33,081 nucleotides of DNA from Rudaea sp. (GCA_025451955.1 JANWJJ010000039.1:1-33081), one strand, 5' to 3'; positions 1 to 7,284 are shown, counted from the stretch's first letter. The notes: generated from the sequence alone by a model not told the origin. Numbers and translations are program-made.

Positions 1-147
1 AGCGGTGTCGTCCGTGCTTGGGGATCGGCCAAAACACGTTTAGACGTCCGAAATGTTAGTCAGGTTCTCTCCGGGTGGGTCTGACCCGTTGCTACCGCTT
101 CGCGCTGACGTGGAACCGATTCATGCCTTGGTGGCGACCGTGATGGC

Positions 148-300
148 ATGTTTACCTATGAATTACGCGAGCCCCCTGCAGAAACAGCAGCTACTTCCGG
201 TCCAAGCCCAGACGAAAAAACATGTCCAAAGTGTGCCGAGCACGTGAAAGCAGCAGCAAAGGTATGTCGTTACTGCAGCTATTCATTTGAAGGTGGCTAA
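148..300 (+). CDS. small C-terminal zinc-ribbon protein (cassette gene, possibly 5'-broken)
   Basis: The frame ending at 300 encodes 50 residues from the ATG at 148, with a four-cysteine ribbon CPKC-x10-CRYC (Cys 26, 29, 40, 43) at the extreme C-terminus. The KAAAKVCRYC pattern is a familiar C-terminal zinc ribbon on many small bacterial proteins. The frame is open back to 109 but meets stop codons at 106 and 82. A second open stretch in the same frame (1-81) ends at the stop at 82, so this may be the tail of a longer cassette protein broken by mutation. No convincing ribosome binding site precedes 148. An alternative frame (53-247) has no recognisable motif. The stop lies 14 nt before an attC site, the normal position for a cassette gene. 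Function is unknown. Confidence 0.5.
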   Translation: MFTYELREPPAETAATSGPSPDEKTCPKCAEHVKAAAKVCRYCSYSFEGG

Positions 301-314
301 CAAAGGCGCGTCGC

Positions 315-407
315 GCTCTAACTATTCGCTCAAGCGGACCGCTGCGAGTCGGCACGGTGTAAACTAATTCTCATCGCGGCAGCGGCCGCTTCGCTCAAGC
401 GTTGGGC
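315..407 (+). repeat. attC site 1 of the integron cassette array
   Basis: An inverse core ending in CTAAC (to 322) and a core site GTTGGGC (401-407) bound a 93-nt imperfect inverted repeat. The left arm (CAAGCGGACCGCTGCG, from 331) pairs imperfectly with the right arm (GCAGCGGCCGCTT, from 379). This matches integron attC architecture: R''-L'' / variable centre / L'-R'. The 12-mer TTCGCTCAAGCG occurs in direct orientation in both arms (325-336 and 390-401), which matters for the collapsed site at 2558-2584. Confidence 0.88.
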
Positions 408-477
408 GGCAAAACCCATGGATTCGTAGGCATTATGCTTACTTGCGTAAAAGCTTCGACTTGTAAGGACTGATATC

Positions 478-1443
478 GTGATACTTGCGTTTGTTGCAAC
501 CATGACCACAGCGCTTGCTCTCGCCGCATCTGGGCCAACAGCGGATCGAGTGTCACAGACAATTCCGACGGTCTATGAAGCCGGCCACTTTTATGCAGTC
601 CCCGAAACGGTCGGTGGGCAAAAGCTACGATTGCTGGTAGACACGGGCGGCGGCGGTGGCAGCGGCATGTACTGGATCACGGCCGAAGCTGCCAAGCGAC
701 TCGATCTCAAAACGCGTAGCTGCAAGCTGGGGAAGTCCACGACCACGGTCGCCGACTTGCCCGCCTTCAGAGCTGGTCACGAGCTCCCGCCCCCGTTTAA
801 TAGCCCGTGCGGCAAGTCACTTATGGTTTTCTCGACGCCCGGTCAAGGCATGGATGGCCAGCTTGGTGCAGGTTATCTTCCCGGCCGCGTATGGACTTTC
901 AATTACCCAGATCAGCGGCTTTCCTCACAGGGAGCATCTTGGCAACCGAGCCCCTCCGCTCATGCCACCAAGCTTGGCTTGGCCAGCGGCTTCGTGCGTA
1001 TAACCATCCAGGTTTCCGGGGAGCCGATTCAGATGCTGCTTGACACCGGCGCCACGGCTCATCCAACGCCTGCAGGCGAGAAAGCTAGCAACACCCCCAC
1101 CGTAAACGGCTACGGCGTCACGAGCTACATCGACCAGAGTGTTTTTGTACGCTGGCATGCGAAGCACCCAGATTGGCGTGTAGTTCTAAATGGCGACAGC
1201 CTCTATGGTCCTAAAATCATCGAAGTCCCAAAGGTGGAGGTTGCCGGCTGGTCAGTCGGTCCGGTTTGGTTTACCGTGCAATCCCGCATTGCGACCTACA
1301 TGTCGCAGTTCACCGACCGTCCTATCAAGGGCGCCCTCGGCGGCAACGTTTTTCGCCATTTCGTCATGACGGTCGACTATCCGCATAGCACTGCATACTT
1401 CCAATGCGTGGCGGGCTGCGAACCTGCAACATTGCAGCCTTAA
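478..1443 (+). CDS. exported retropepsin-like aspartyl protease (cassette gene)
   Basis: The 321-residue protein begins with a hydrophobic stretch (about residues 1-18) that looks like a signal peptide, so it probably acts in the periplasm or outside the cell. Two aspartyl-protease signatures are visible: LLVDTG with Asp55 and MLLDTGATA with Asp189. The tandem arrangement suggests a two-lobed pepsin-like fold made from two retropepsin-like halves. Three of four cysteines lie near the middle and C-terminus and could form disulfides. The start is GTG at 478, with AAGGA about 10 nt upstream. It sits alone between attC sites 1 and 2, so it is a single-gene cassette. Protease activity is inferred from the motifs, and the substrate is unknown. 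Confidence 0.75.
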   Translation: MILAFVATMTTALALAASGPTADRVSQTIPTVYEAGHFYAVPETVGGQKLRLLVDTGGGGGSGMYWITAEAAKRLDLKTRSCKLGKSTTTVADLPAFRAGHELPPPFNSPCGKSLMVFSTPGQGMDGQLGAGYLPGRVWTFNYPDQRLSSQGASWQPSPSAHATKLGLASGFVRITIQVSGEPIQMLLDTGATAHPTPAGEKASNTPTVNGYGVTSYIDQSVFVRWHAKHPDWRVVLNGDSLYGPKIIEVPKVEVAGWSVGPVWFTVQSRIATYMSQFTDRPIKGALGGNVFRHFVMTVDYPHSTAYFQCVAGCEPATLQP

Positions 1444-1465
1444 GTACGTAAGTTACGCAATTGCC

Positions 1466-1528
1466 GCCCAACAAATCGTCCAAGCGGACGCGCGAAAAGC
1501 CGCGCGCCGCTTAACTCCAGCGTTAGGC
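1466..1528 (+). repeat. attC site 2
   Basis: Inverse core GCCCAAC (1466-1472) and core GTTAGGC (1522-1528) enclose a compact 63-nt inverted repeat. The left arm is TCCAAGCGGACGCGCG and the right arm CGCGCGCCGCTTAACTCCAG. It is shorter than sites 1 and 3 but has the same end organisation, and it follows the protease stop codon by 22 nt. Confidence 0.88.
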
Positions 1529-1551
1529 CTACTTGTCAAAAGGGTCGCACA

Positions 1552-1929
1552 TTGAAAGCATTGCTCGCTCTGGCTGTTATTGCATTCTCGCCATTTGCGC
1601 TTGCACGAGATTGCGAGCCGATGTCACCACAAGCTCATGAGGCTTGCATCAGCGGTGCAGAGCCCGAAGCGACACTCAATTCTACTTATCAACGAATTCT
1701 CGAAATGTATGATACGCAAGCCAAAGCGGATCCGAGTCGCCTACAACTGAAAAAGGCGCTTATTGAAGCTCAGAAACGGTGGGTTAAATTCCGAGAAGCT
1801 GACTGCAATGCGGTCGAACTTTTCTATGCCGGAGGTTCAGGACGGTTGGCTTTTGGCATCGAATGCTGGACCGCCCACGCAAAAGCCCGCACAAAGGAGC
1901 TTGAAGATCAATTTGCTCCGAACAGATAA
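1552..1929 (+). CDS. LprI / DUF1311-family secreted protein (cassette gene)
   Basis: A 125-residue protein with a signal peptide ending near ALA (residues 16-18). The mature part is a single DUF1311 (LprI N-terminal) domain, recognisable from LNSTYQRIL (about 42-50), the block QKRWVKFREADC (about 74-85) and a C-terminal cysteine-containing helix (IECW). In Mycobacterium, LprI inhibits lysozyme; most proteobacterial members have no assigned role, so lysozyme inhibition is only a possibility here. The start is TTG at 1552, 24 nt after attC 2, preceded by AAAGGG. Four cysteines in the mature protein fit an oxidising periplasm. It is a single-gene cassette ending 10 nt before attC 3. Confidence 0.82.
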   Translation: MKALLALAVIAFSPFALARDCEPMSPQAHEACISGAEPEATLNSTYQRILEMYDTQAKADPSRLQLKKALIEAQKRWVKFREADCNAVELFYAGGSGRLAFGIECWTAHAKARTKELEDQFAPNR

Positions 1930-1938
1930 TGTGCAGTA

Positions 1939-2027
1939 GCCCTAACTCGTCCAAGCGGACGGCTGCGGGTCGGTTGCGCTAACATCGTGCGCATCGCGGC
2001 AGCGGCCGCTTAGCTCAAGCGTTAAGC
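1939..2027 (+). repeat. attC site 3
   Basis: Inverse core CCTAAC (1941-1946) and core GTTAAGC (2021-2027) bound an 89-nt imperfect inverted repeat. It is closely related to site 1: both share CAAGCGGAC, a GTCGG centre and the right arm GCATCGCGGCAGCGGCCGCTT (in part). Such likeness among attC sites of one array is typical of sedentary chromosomal integrons. Confidence 0.88.
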
Positions 2028-2059
2028 CTCAAGACTGTCCTCACCGATAGGAGCGGTTT

Positions 2060-2548
2060 ATGAAAATCAAGTCGCTGAGTTTATTTTTTGTTGCTGCAGC
2101 CCTTGTAGGCTGTGCATCAAACCAAGTCGCACAGACCGACACGAAAGGTGCACACACAGAGATCTGCAAAGCAACTTCCGAAGCGGAAATCGCCTCACTG
2201 TTTGATCGCTGGAATCAATCGTTGCAGACAGGTGATCCACACAAGGTAGTCGCCAACTATGCAGAGCGATCAATCCTCTTGCCAACGGTGTCAAACAAGC
2301 CGCGTCTCACGCCAGCCGAAAAGGAAGATTATTTTCATCACTTCTTGGAGAACCGCCCCTCTGGCAAGATTGATTTGCGATTCATTGAACTCGGTTGCAA
2401 CACGGCATTTGATGCAGGTCTTTACACATTCACGTTTGCGAAGACAGGGCAAAGCGTCAGTGGACGCTACACCTACACTTACCGTTGGAATGGTTCTGAG
2501 TGGCTAATTACCAGCCACCACTCCTCGGCGATGCCTGAGAAGAACTAG
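2060..2548 (+). CDS. NTF2-like (SgcJ/CaMKII-association type) lipoprotein (cassette gene)
   Basis: The 162-residue protein starts with a lipoprotein signal peptide; the lipobox LVGC places the lipidated Cys at about residue 18. The mature part resembles the SnoaL/DUF4440/CaMKII-association-domain group of NTF2-like folds: an N-terminal helix (SLFDRWNQSLQTGD), the YAERSILLPT strand region and a C-terminal sheet ending WLITSHHSSAMP. Many such proteins are annotated as SgcJ/EcaC oxidoreductases without biochemical support. A good RBS (AGGAG, about 6-9 nt upstream) supports ATG 2060. It is the third exported cassette product in a row. No ligand or enzyme role can be assigned. Confidence 0.78.
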   Translation: MKIKSLSLFFVAAALVGCASNQVAQTDTKGAHTEICKATSEAEIASLFDRWNQSLQTGDPHKVVANYAERSILLPTVSNKPRLTPAEKEDYFHHFLENRPSGKIDLRFIELGCNTAFDAGLYTFTFAKTGQSVSGRYTYTYRWNGSEWLITSHHSSAMPEKN

Positions 2549-2557
2549 CCACGAGAG

Positions 2558-2584
2558 GCATAACTATTCGCTCAAGCGTTAGAC
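2558..2584 (+). repeat. collapsed attC site (27 nt, internal deletion)
   Basis: Inverse-core-like GCATAAC (2558-2564) and core GTTAGAC (2578-2584) are separated by only 13 nt. The interior is TATTCGCTCAAGCG, exactly what remains if the whole centre of an attC like site 1 is lost between its two direct copies of TTCGCTCAAGCG. Known attC sites are about 55-140 nt, so this one is probably not recombinogenic. Confidence 0.75.
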
Positions 2585-2598
2585 CGCCATGGAGATCT

Positions 2599-3006
2599 AT
2601 GTGGACTCATGAAGAAGCGATTGAAACATCAGCCTCTCCCGCCCGCGTCTGGGAGATTTTTGCTGACGTCGCGCGGTGGAAAGACTGGAATGCCGGCATT
2701 GAAACGATTCAAATTCATGGCCCATTCGCGGTTGGCACAACGTTTACCATGCAGCCGCGCGGTCAAGATGCGATCAACAGCACCTTGATTGAGGTCAAGC
2801 CCGATGCGGGCTTCACGGACGAGACCGTAGTGGACGACACCCGCGTTACAGTCAGTCACAAGCTGGTTCCACTGCCTTCCGGTAACACCAAGATCATCTA
2901 CAGCACAGAAATCATTGGGCCGGGAGCCGCGGAGTTTGGGCCAATGGTGACTGGAGATTTCGCTGATGTACTGGCAAATCTCAAAAAGCTTGCCGAGCAG
3001 CAGTGA
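2599..3006 (+). CDS. SRPBCC-superfamily protein (cassette gene)
   Basis: A 135-residue cytoplasmic protein of the START/Bet v1-like (SRPBCC) superfamily. The N-terminus TSASPARVWEIFADVARWKDWNAG in part is the typical opening strand-helix. A central beta-sheet (TFTMQPRG, TVSHKLVPL) follows, then a long C-terminal helix (FADVLANLKKLAEQ). These proteins have a hydrophobic ligand cavity; family members bind lipids or polyketides, or act as cyclases or hydrolases. Nothing here fixes the ligand. ATG 2599 has GGAG about 7 nt upstream, just 15 nt after the collapsed attC. The gene is followed by a half attC, so it is the last recognisable cassette. Confidence 0.82.
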   Translation: MWTHEEAIETSASPARVWEIFADVARWKDWNAGIETIQIHGPFAVGTTFTMQPRGQDAINSTLIEVKPDAGFTDETVVDDTRVTVSHKLVPLPSGNTKIIYSTEIIGPGAAEFGPMVTGDFADVLANLKKLAEQQ

Positions 3007-3010
3007 CGGC

Positions 3011-3060
3011 GGTCTGACAATTCACGGTGGACCGCTGCGGTCGGTTGCGGCAGCATGATG
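3011..3060 (+). repeat. left-half attC remnant at the end of the array
   Basis: GTCTGAC followed by GTGGACCGCTGCGGTCGG, then GGTTGCGGCAGCATGATG, aligns with the left arm and centre of attC 3 (CCTAAC...GCGGACGGCTGCGGGTCGG...). The expected right arm and GTTRRRY core are missing; unrelated sequence leading to the methyltransferase gene begins at about 3060. This marks a probable array/chromosome junction or deletion point. Confidence 0.6.
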
Positions 3061-3107
3061 TCCCCCATGCCAAAATGCTGCAACCTATTCAGACGTATTC
3101 CGATACC

Positions 3108-3725
3108 ATGCAGCCGAAAGTACATTGGGAGCAGGTCTACTCCTCCAAAGCGACAAACACGGTCAGTTGGTTTCAAGAGCACGCCGAGACTTCGCTACAA
3201 ATGATCCAGGCCTGCAGCGTTTCGCTCGGTGCCGCAATCATCGACGTCGGCGGCGGCGCATCCACGCTGGTCGATGATCTTCTGAAAAAAGGCTACTCGA
3301 ACCTGTCGGTGCTCGATATTTCTGCCGCTGCGCTCCACGCTGCGCAAGTGCGGCTCGGCGGCAACGCCGGCGCGGTCACCTGGATCGAGGCAGATATCAC
3401 GAAGTCGAAGCTCCCGCCCCATGCCTACGACGTATGGCACGACCGCGCCGCGTTCCACTTTCTCACCGATGCCGATGACCGCCACGCCTATGTCGAGGCT
3501 GTTCTTCGTACGGTCAAGCCCGGTGGCCACGTCATCGTCGCCACTTTTGCCGAGGATGGCCCCACGCAATGCAGCGGTCTGCCGGTGATGCGCTATGGCA
3601 CTGATCAGCTCTCTGGCGAATTCGGTGAGCAGTTCATTCTCGCGGCGCATGCCAAGGAAGCACATCACACACCCTTCGGCACAATTCAGCAATTTACGTA
3701 TTGCCACTTTCGCATCGCAACGTAG
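3108..3725 (+). CDS. class I SAM-dependent methyltransferase
   Basis: A 205-residue Rossmann-fold methyltransferase. Motif I, IIDVGGGAS (about residues 44-52), forms the SAM loop; a motif-II acidic residue follows in LSVLDIS, a post-II segment is EADITKS, and VKPGGHVIVATFA is the usual post-motif. The N-terminus HWEQVYSSKATNTVSWFQ is characteristic of a common small proteobacterial methyltransferase family whose substrate is not settled. The frame is open upstream to 3027, but that portion is attC remnant; ATG 3108 places the family start correctly. It has no attC on its 3' side, so it is either chromosomal or a former cassette that lost its site. Confidence 0.85.
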   Translation: MQPKVHWEQVYSSKATNTVSWFQEHAETSLQMIQACSVSLGAAIIDVGGGASTLVDDLLKKGYSNLSVLDISAAALHAAQVRLGGNAGAVTWIEADITKSKLPPHAYDVWHDRAAFHFLTDADDRHAYVEAVLRTVKPGGHVIVATFAEDGPTQCSGLPVMRYGTDQLSGEFGEQFILAAHAKEAHHTPFGTIQQFTYCHFRIAT

Positions 3726-3796
3726 TTTCGCATTTTGCGTAATCCTCCTTCGCTGTTCTGCAAACGAAAAATATTTAGAACTTCCAAGGTGAGAAC

Positions 3797-4231
3797 ATGA
3801 AAAACCCGGATGCGAGCCAAGATCAATCGGCATCGAAACTCATCTCGAAGCGAATCGCCGAACTCGCAGACTGGCGTGGGGAAACTCTCGGCAGAATGCG
3901 CAAGTTTATCCAGGAAGCAGACCCGGATGTCGTCGAAGAGTGGAAGTGGGTCAAGCCGAGCAGGCCCGGCACTCCGGTCTGGTCGCACAGCGGCATCATC
4001 TGCACTGGCGAATCTTACAAGGACAAGGTAAAACTCACGTTCGCCAAGGGTGCGTCGCTGCAGGATCCGGCGCACCTGTTCAATTCGAGTCTCGATGGAA
4101 ACGTACGCCGCGCCATCGACATCCACGAGGGCGACGAGGTTGACGCCTCAGCCTTCAAGGCGCTCGTTCGCCAGGCGATTGCTCTCAACAATTCGAGCAA
4201 GTCGAAATCTTCGAAGAAAACGAAATCCTGA
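3797..4231 (+). CDS. DUF1801 domain protein
   Basis: A 144-residue protein matching the DUF1801 (YdhG-like) pattern: an N-terminal helical part with WRGETLGRMRKFI, then EADPDVVEEWKWVKPS, a GTPVWSHSGIICTGE strand pair, and KVKLTFAKGASL. DUF1801 proteins have a frataxin-like fold, and some members were proposed to bind iron, but the cellular role is uncertain. The C-terminus is a Ser/Lys-rich tail (from about residue 132), likely disordered. ATG 3797 is preceded by AAGGTGAG. The gene converges on lpxK, with 28 nt between stops and no clear terminator. Confidence 0.82.
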   Translation: MKNPDASQDQSASKLISKRIAELADWRGETLGRMRKFIQEADPDVVEEWKWVKPSRPGTPVWSHSGIICTGESYKDKVKLTFAKGASLQDPAHLFNSSLDGNVRRAIDIHEGDEVDASAFKALVRQAIALNNSSKSKSSKKTKS

Positions 4232-4259
4232 GAGATTGCGCGCCTGAAGATTCGCCGTC

Positions 4260-5249
4260 TTAATCGGATGGCCGGCGCAACCGCAGTGCCAACGTATCGA
4301 GGAAGGTCTGCGGCAGCAAGGCCTGCACCGGCACCGACCAATGATCCTGATGCGCGAACCGCCGACACTTCACCGCGTCTTTCTCCGTCATCAGCACCGG
4401 CAGCGCGTCACCAAATTCGATATCGCCGGCAGCGAATGCGTGGTGATCGGCAAACGCGTGCTCGATCGGATCGATGCCATGCGCGCGCAGTTGCGCAAAA
4501 AACCGCATCGGGTTGCCGATGCCCGCCACGGCGTGTACGCGCAGTGCGGAAAAATCGCGCAACGCTCTGCGCTGCAGCGGATCGCGCAGCGAAACCGCTT
4601 CGTCTCCGCTCAGCGCCATGCCGATCTCATCCGCTGCCGCAATTCCGCCATTGCAAATCCGGAACGTTACCGCATTCAAGCGCGTCACCGGCTCGCGCAA
4701 GGGGCCAGCAGGCAGCAAGTGGCCATTGCCGAAACGGCGCTCGCCATCGATCACGCAAATCTCGATATCGCGCGCCAGACGATAATGCTGCAAGCCATCG
4801 TCGGCGATCAGCACGTCGATTCCGCCGGATTCGAGCAACCGGCGCGCTGCGGCCACACGATCACGACCAACGATGACGGGCGCCTGCGTCGTCTGGAAAA
4901 TCAGGCAAGCCTCGTCGCCGACGATTTGTGGATTGCTCTGCGCGTCGACCAAGGTCGGCGTTCGCGCGGTACCGGCATAACCGCGGCTGATCACGCCGGG
5001 ATTCCAGCCGCGCGCACGCAGCGTCTGCACCAGTGCGATGACCAGCGGAGTCTTGCCCGTGCCGCCAATGCTGATATTGCCGACCACGACAACCGGCACC
5101 GGCAGACGCACCGATGCGAACAGACCGCGGCGATACAGCCCGCGGCGCAGCGCCGTCAAGCCAGCGTAGAGTCCGGCGAGCGAGCGCAACACTGGCGACG
5201 GCGGCCTGCCGCTATACCAAACCGCTTGCAAGGCACCGGTGTCGAACAT
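4260..5249 (-). CDS. lpxK: tetraacyldisaccharide 4'-kinase LpxK
   Basis: LpxK phosphorylates the 4' position of the tetraacyldisaccharide 1-phosphate lipid A precursor at the inner-membrane face. From ATG 5249 the product is 329 residues, the usual size. Visible features are the membrane-associated N-terminal helix, the P-loop GNISIGGTGKTP (about 57-68), VISRGYAG, the DDGLQHYRL block with catalytic-type aspartates, and LLPAGPLRE. An upstream in-frame start at 5390 would add 47 non-homologous residues and overlap the preceding gene fully, so it is rejected. The start overlaps the stop of the small Cys-rich gene (TGATG), suggesting translational coupling. It is the last gene of the msbA operon. 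Confidence 0.96.
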   Translation of the reverse strand: MFDTGALQAVWYSGRPPSPVLRSLAGLYAGLTALRRGLYRRGLFASVRLPVPVVVVGNISIGGTGKTPLVIALVQTLRARGWNPGVISRGYAGTARTPTLVDAQSNPQIVGDEACLIFQTTQAPVIVGRDRVAAARRLLESGGIDVLIADDGLQHYRLARDIEICVIDGERRFGNGHLLPAGPLREPVTRLNAVTFRICNGGIAAADEIGMALSGDEAVSLRDPLQRRALRDFSALRVHAVAGIGNPMRFFAQLRAHGIDPIEHAFADHHAFAAGDIEFGDALPVLMTEKDAVKCRRFAHQDHWSVPVQALLPQTFLDTLALRLRRPSD

Positions 5250-5467
5250 CAGCCGGCCGGTTTGCAACAACCGTGTTCCGACTGCACCGGCGGACACGCG
5301 ACCGAGCCCCAGGAACAAAACACACAGCAATCGCCTGGTTTCGGTTGCAGGATGGCGCCGCAACCGCGGCACTCGTGGAAATAAATACAAGCATTGGCAG
5401 GCATCGTCTCGACCGAGCGATGACCGCAGGCGGGGCAGACAAGCGTGGACACGAATTCGATTGCCAT
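5249..5467 (-). CDS. small cysteine-rich 'GDCC' protein, coupled to lpxK
   Basis: A 72-residue protein with eleven cysteines. An N-terminal CPAC (11-14) and a CRGC (33-36) could form one metal-binding knuckle. They are followed by the striking block GDCCVFCSWGSVACPP (about 45-60) and a terminal CC (67-68). I recognise the GDCC-x2-CSxG-x3-CPP block as a conserved small-protein family that often appears unnamed near metal-related genes; its function is unknown. The position between msbA and lpxK, where related genomes may carry a different short zinc-binding protein, argues against chance. Its stop overlaps the lpxK ATG and its start lies 13 nt after msbA. A longer frame starting at 5581 would overlap msbA and is not favoured. 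Confidence 0.8.
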   Translation of the reverse strand: MAIEFVSTLVCPACGHRSVETMPANACIYFHECRGCGAILQPKPGDCCVFCSWGSVACPPVQSEHGCCKPAG

Positions 5468-5480
5468 CGTTACGGCCGGC

Positions 5481-7244
5481 TCAACTGCCGTTGTCGCGGA
5501 ACTGCATTTTATGCAATGCCGCATAGTGACCATCGCGCGCGAGCAGGTCGGCGTGTTTTCCCACTTCGACGATCCTGCCATCGTCCAGCACCACGATCTG
5601 GTCGGCGTGCTCGACCGTGGACAAGCGGTGTGCGATCACGAGCACGGTGCGATCGCGCAGAAGATGTGCCAACGCATCCTGGATCAGGCGCTCGGATTCG
5701 CTGTCGAGTGCACTGGTGGCTTCGTCGAGAATCAGGATCGGCGCGTTCTTGAGCAGGGCGCGCGCGATCGCCAGACGCTGGCGCTGGCCGCCGGACAATA
5801 GCGCCCCGCCCTCGCCGGTGCGGCTGTCGAGTCCGTCCGGCAAGGCGTCGATGAACTCCAGCGCGTTGGCAGCGCGCGCCGCATCGATGATCGCCTCGCG
5901 CGAGGCACCGGCGAGCACACCGTAGGCGATATTGTGGCCGATGCTGTCGTCGAAGATCACCACCTGCTGGCCGACCCAGGCAATCTGCCTGCGCAGGCTG
6001 TCGAGCGAGTAGTCGTCGAGCGCGCGGCCATCGAGCAGAACCTGGCCAGCAGTCGGTTCGTAAAAGCGCGGAATCAGGCTGGCAAGACTCGACTTGCCGC
6101 TGCCCGAGCGCCCGACCAGGGCGGTGACGCTGCCGGAGGCGCAACGCAAGCTGATGCCACGCAGGGCCGGTATTGCCTGCCCCTCGTATTGCAGGACGAC
6201 ATCGCGCAATTCAAGCTCGCCGCGGCAATGTTCCATTGTATACTTTCCCGCATCGCGCTCGCCGGGCAGATCGACAATGACGAACAGATCCTGCGCAGCG
6301 GCAACGCCACGCTGCATCAATGCCTGCACCGTGGTGAGACGCTTGAGCGACGGCAGCATCAGCAGCATCGCCGTGATCAGCGACATGAAGGTACCCGGAC
6401 TCATATGCCCGAGCATCGCCGGACGCGTGGCGAAATAGATGACCGCGGCCAGCGCCGAGGCCGCGACCAGTTGTACCAGCGAGGTCGACAAGGCATTGGT
6501 CGAAGCCACCTTCAGATTCAAGCGCAGGTTGCTCTCGTTGACCACGCCGAAGCGCGCGCGCTCGGCCGCGGCGCCTTGGTAAACCTTGACCTCGCGCTGA
6601 CCACCGACGGCTTCGTCGACGATGCCGGTGACCGCACCGACGGAATCCTGAATGCGATGACTGATGCGCCGGTAGCGGCGCCCGACGATCCACACCACTA
6701 GTGCAATCAATGGCGCCATGACCAGCAATAGCACCGTCAATTGCGCGCTGTTGTACAGCATCACGCCGAGCAGCCCGAGCACCGTCAGGCTGTCGAGCAC
6801 CATCACCTTGACTGCATCGGTGCTGGCCTGCGCCACCTGCTCGACGGTGAAAGTCAGGCGTGCGATTGTCTGGCCCGAAGACTGGCGGTCATACCAGGCC
6901 GCCGGCAGTTGCAGGTAGCGCGCAAAAACTTCATCGCGCAATTGCCGCACTACGCCGCGACCGATGCGTGCCATGCCGAAGTCGCTGGCGAACGTGGCCG
7001 CACCACGCACCAGAAACAGGATCACGATGGCAATCGGCATCCAGAAGATCATGCGTTCGTTGCGGCGGATGAACAGGTCATCGAGCATCGGCTTGATCAG
7101 GCGCGTGAATGCTGTGGTCACGCCGGCATCGAAGACCATGCCACAGATCGCCAGCGTCGCGATCGGCCAGTGCCGCGCGGCGTAGCCGAGCAGACGCCGG
7201 TAGGTCGCGAACGCGGTGGTCACCGCCGGCGCCGGCGTATTCAT
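5481..7244 (-). CDS. msbA: lipid A export ATP-binding/permease MsbA
   Basis: MsbA flips lipid A-core across the inner membrane using ATP. The 587-residue half-transporter has an N-terminal six-helix exporter domain (about 15-320) and a C-terminal nucleotide-binding domain. The latter shows Walker A GRSGSGKSSL, a Q-loop, the signature LSGGQRQRLA, Walker B ILILDEATSALD and the H-loop in VLVIAHRLST. The start is ATG 7244, with CAGG upstream; the longer frame to 7358 overlaps exbD and lacks homology. It lies 40 nt after exbD and 13 nt before the Cys-rich gene, in an operon ending in lpxK. Confidence 0.96.
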   Translation of the reverse strand: MNTPAPAVTTAFATYRRLLGYAARHWPIATLAICGMVFDAGVTTAFTRLIKPMLDDLFIRRNERMIFWMPIAIVILFLVRGAATFASDFGMARIGRGVVRQLRDEVFARYLQLPAAWYDRQSSGQTIARLTFTVEQVAQASTDAVKVMVLDSLTVLGLLGVMLYNSAQLTVLLLVMAPLIALVVWIVGRRYRRISHRIQDSVGAVTGIVDEAVGGQREVKVYQGAAAERARFGVVNESNLRLNLKVASTNALSTSLVQLVAASALAAVIYFATRPAMLGHMSPGTFMSLITAMLLMLPSLKRLTTVQALMQRGVAAAQDLFVIVDLPGERDAGKYTMEHCRGELELRDVVLQYEGQAIPALRGISLRCASGSVTALVGRSGSGKSSLASLIPRFYEPTAGQVLLDGRALDDYSLDSLRRQIAWVGQQVVIFDDSIGHNIAYGVLAGASREAIIDAARAANALEFIDALPDGLDSRTGEGGALLSGGQRQRLAIARALLKNAPILILDEATSALDSESERLIQDALAHLLRDRTVLVIAHRLSTVEHADQIVVLDDGRIVEVGKHADLLARDGHYAALHKMQFRDNGS

Positions 7245-7284
7245 CGGCACCTGTCCGATGCCGGCCGGCTCGATGCCAGCATGC

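Noticed and set aside
53-247. 64-codon frame at the left edge
   Set aside because: No motif and no RBS. The zinc-ribbon frame ending at 300 overlaps it and is far more convincing.
3195-3833. 212-codon minus-strand frame across the methyltransferase
   Set aside because: Antisense shadow; the plus frame carries the SAM-binding motifs.
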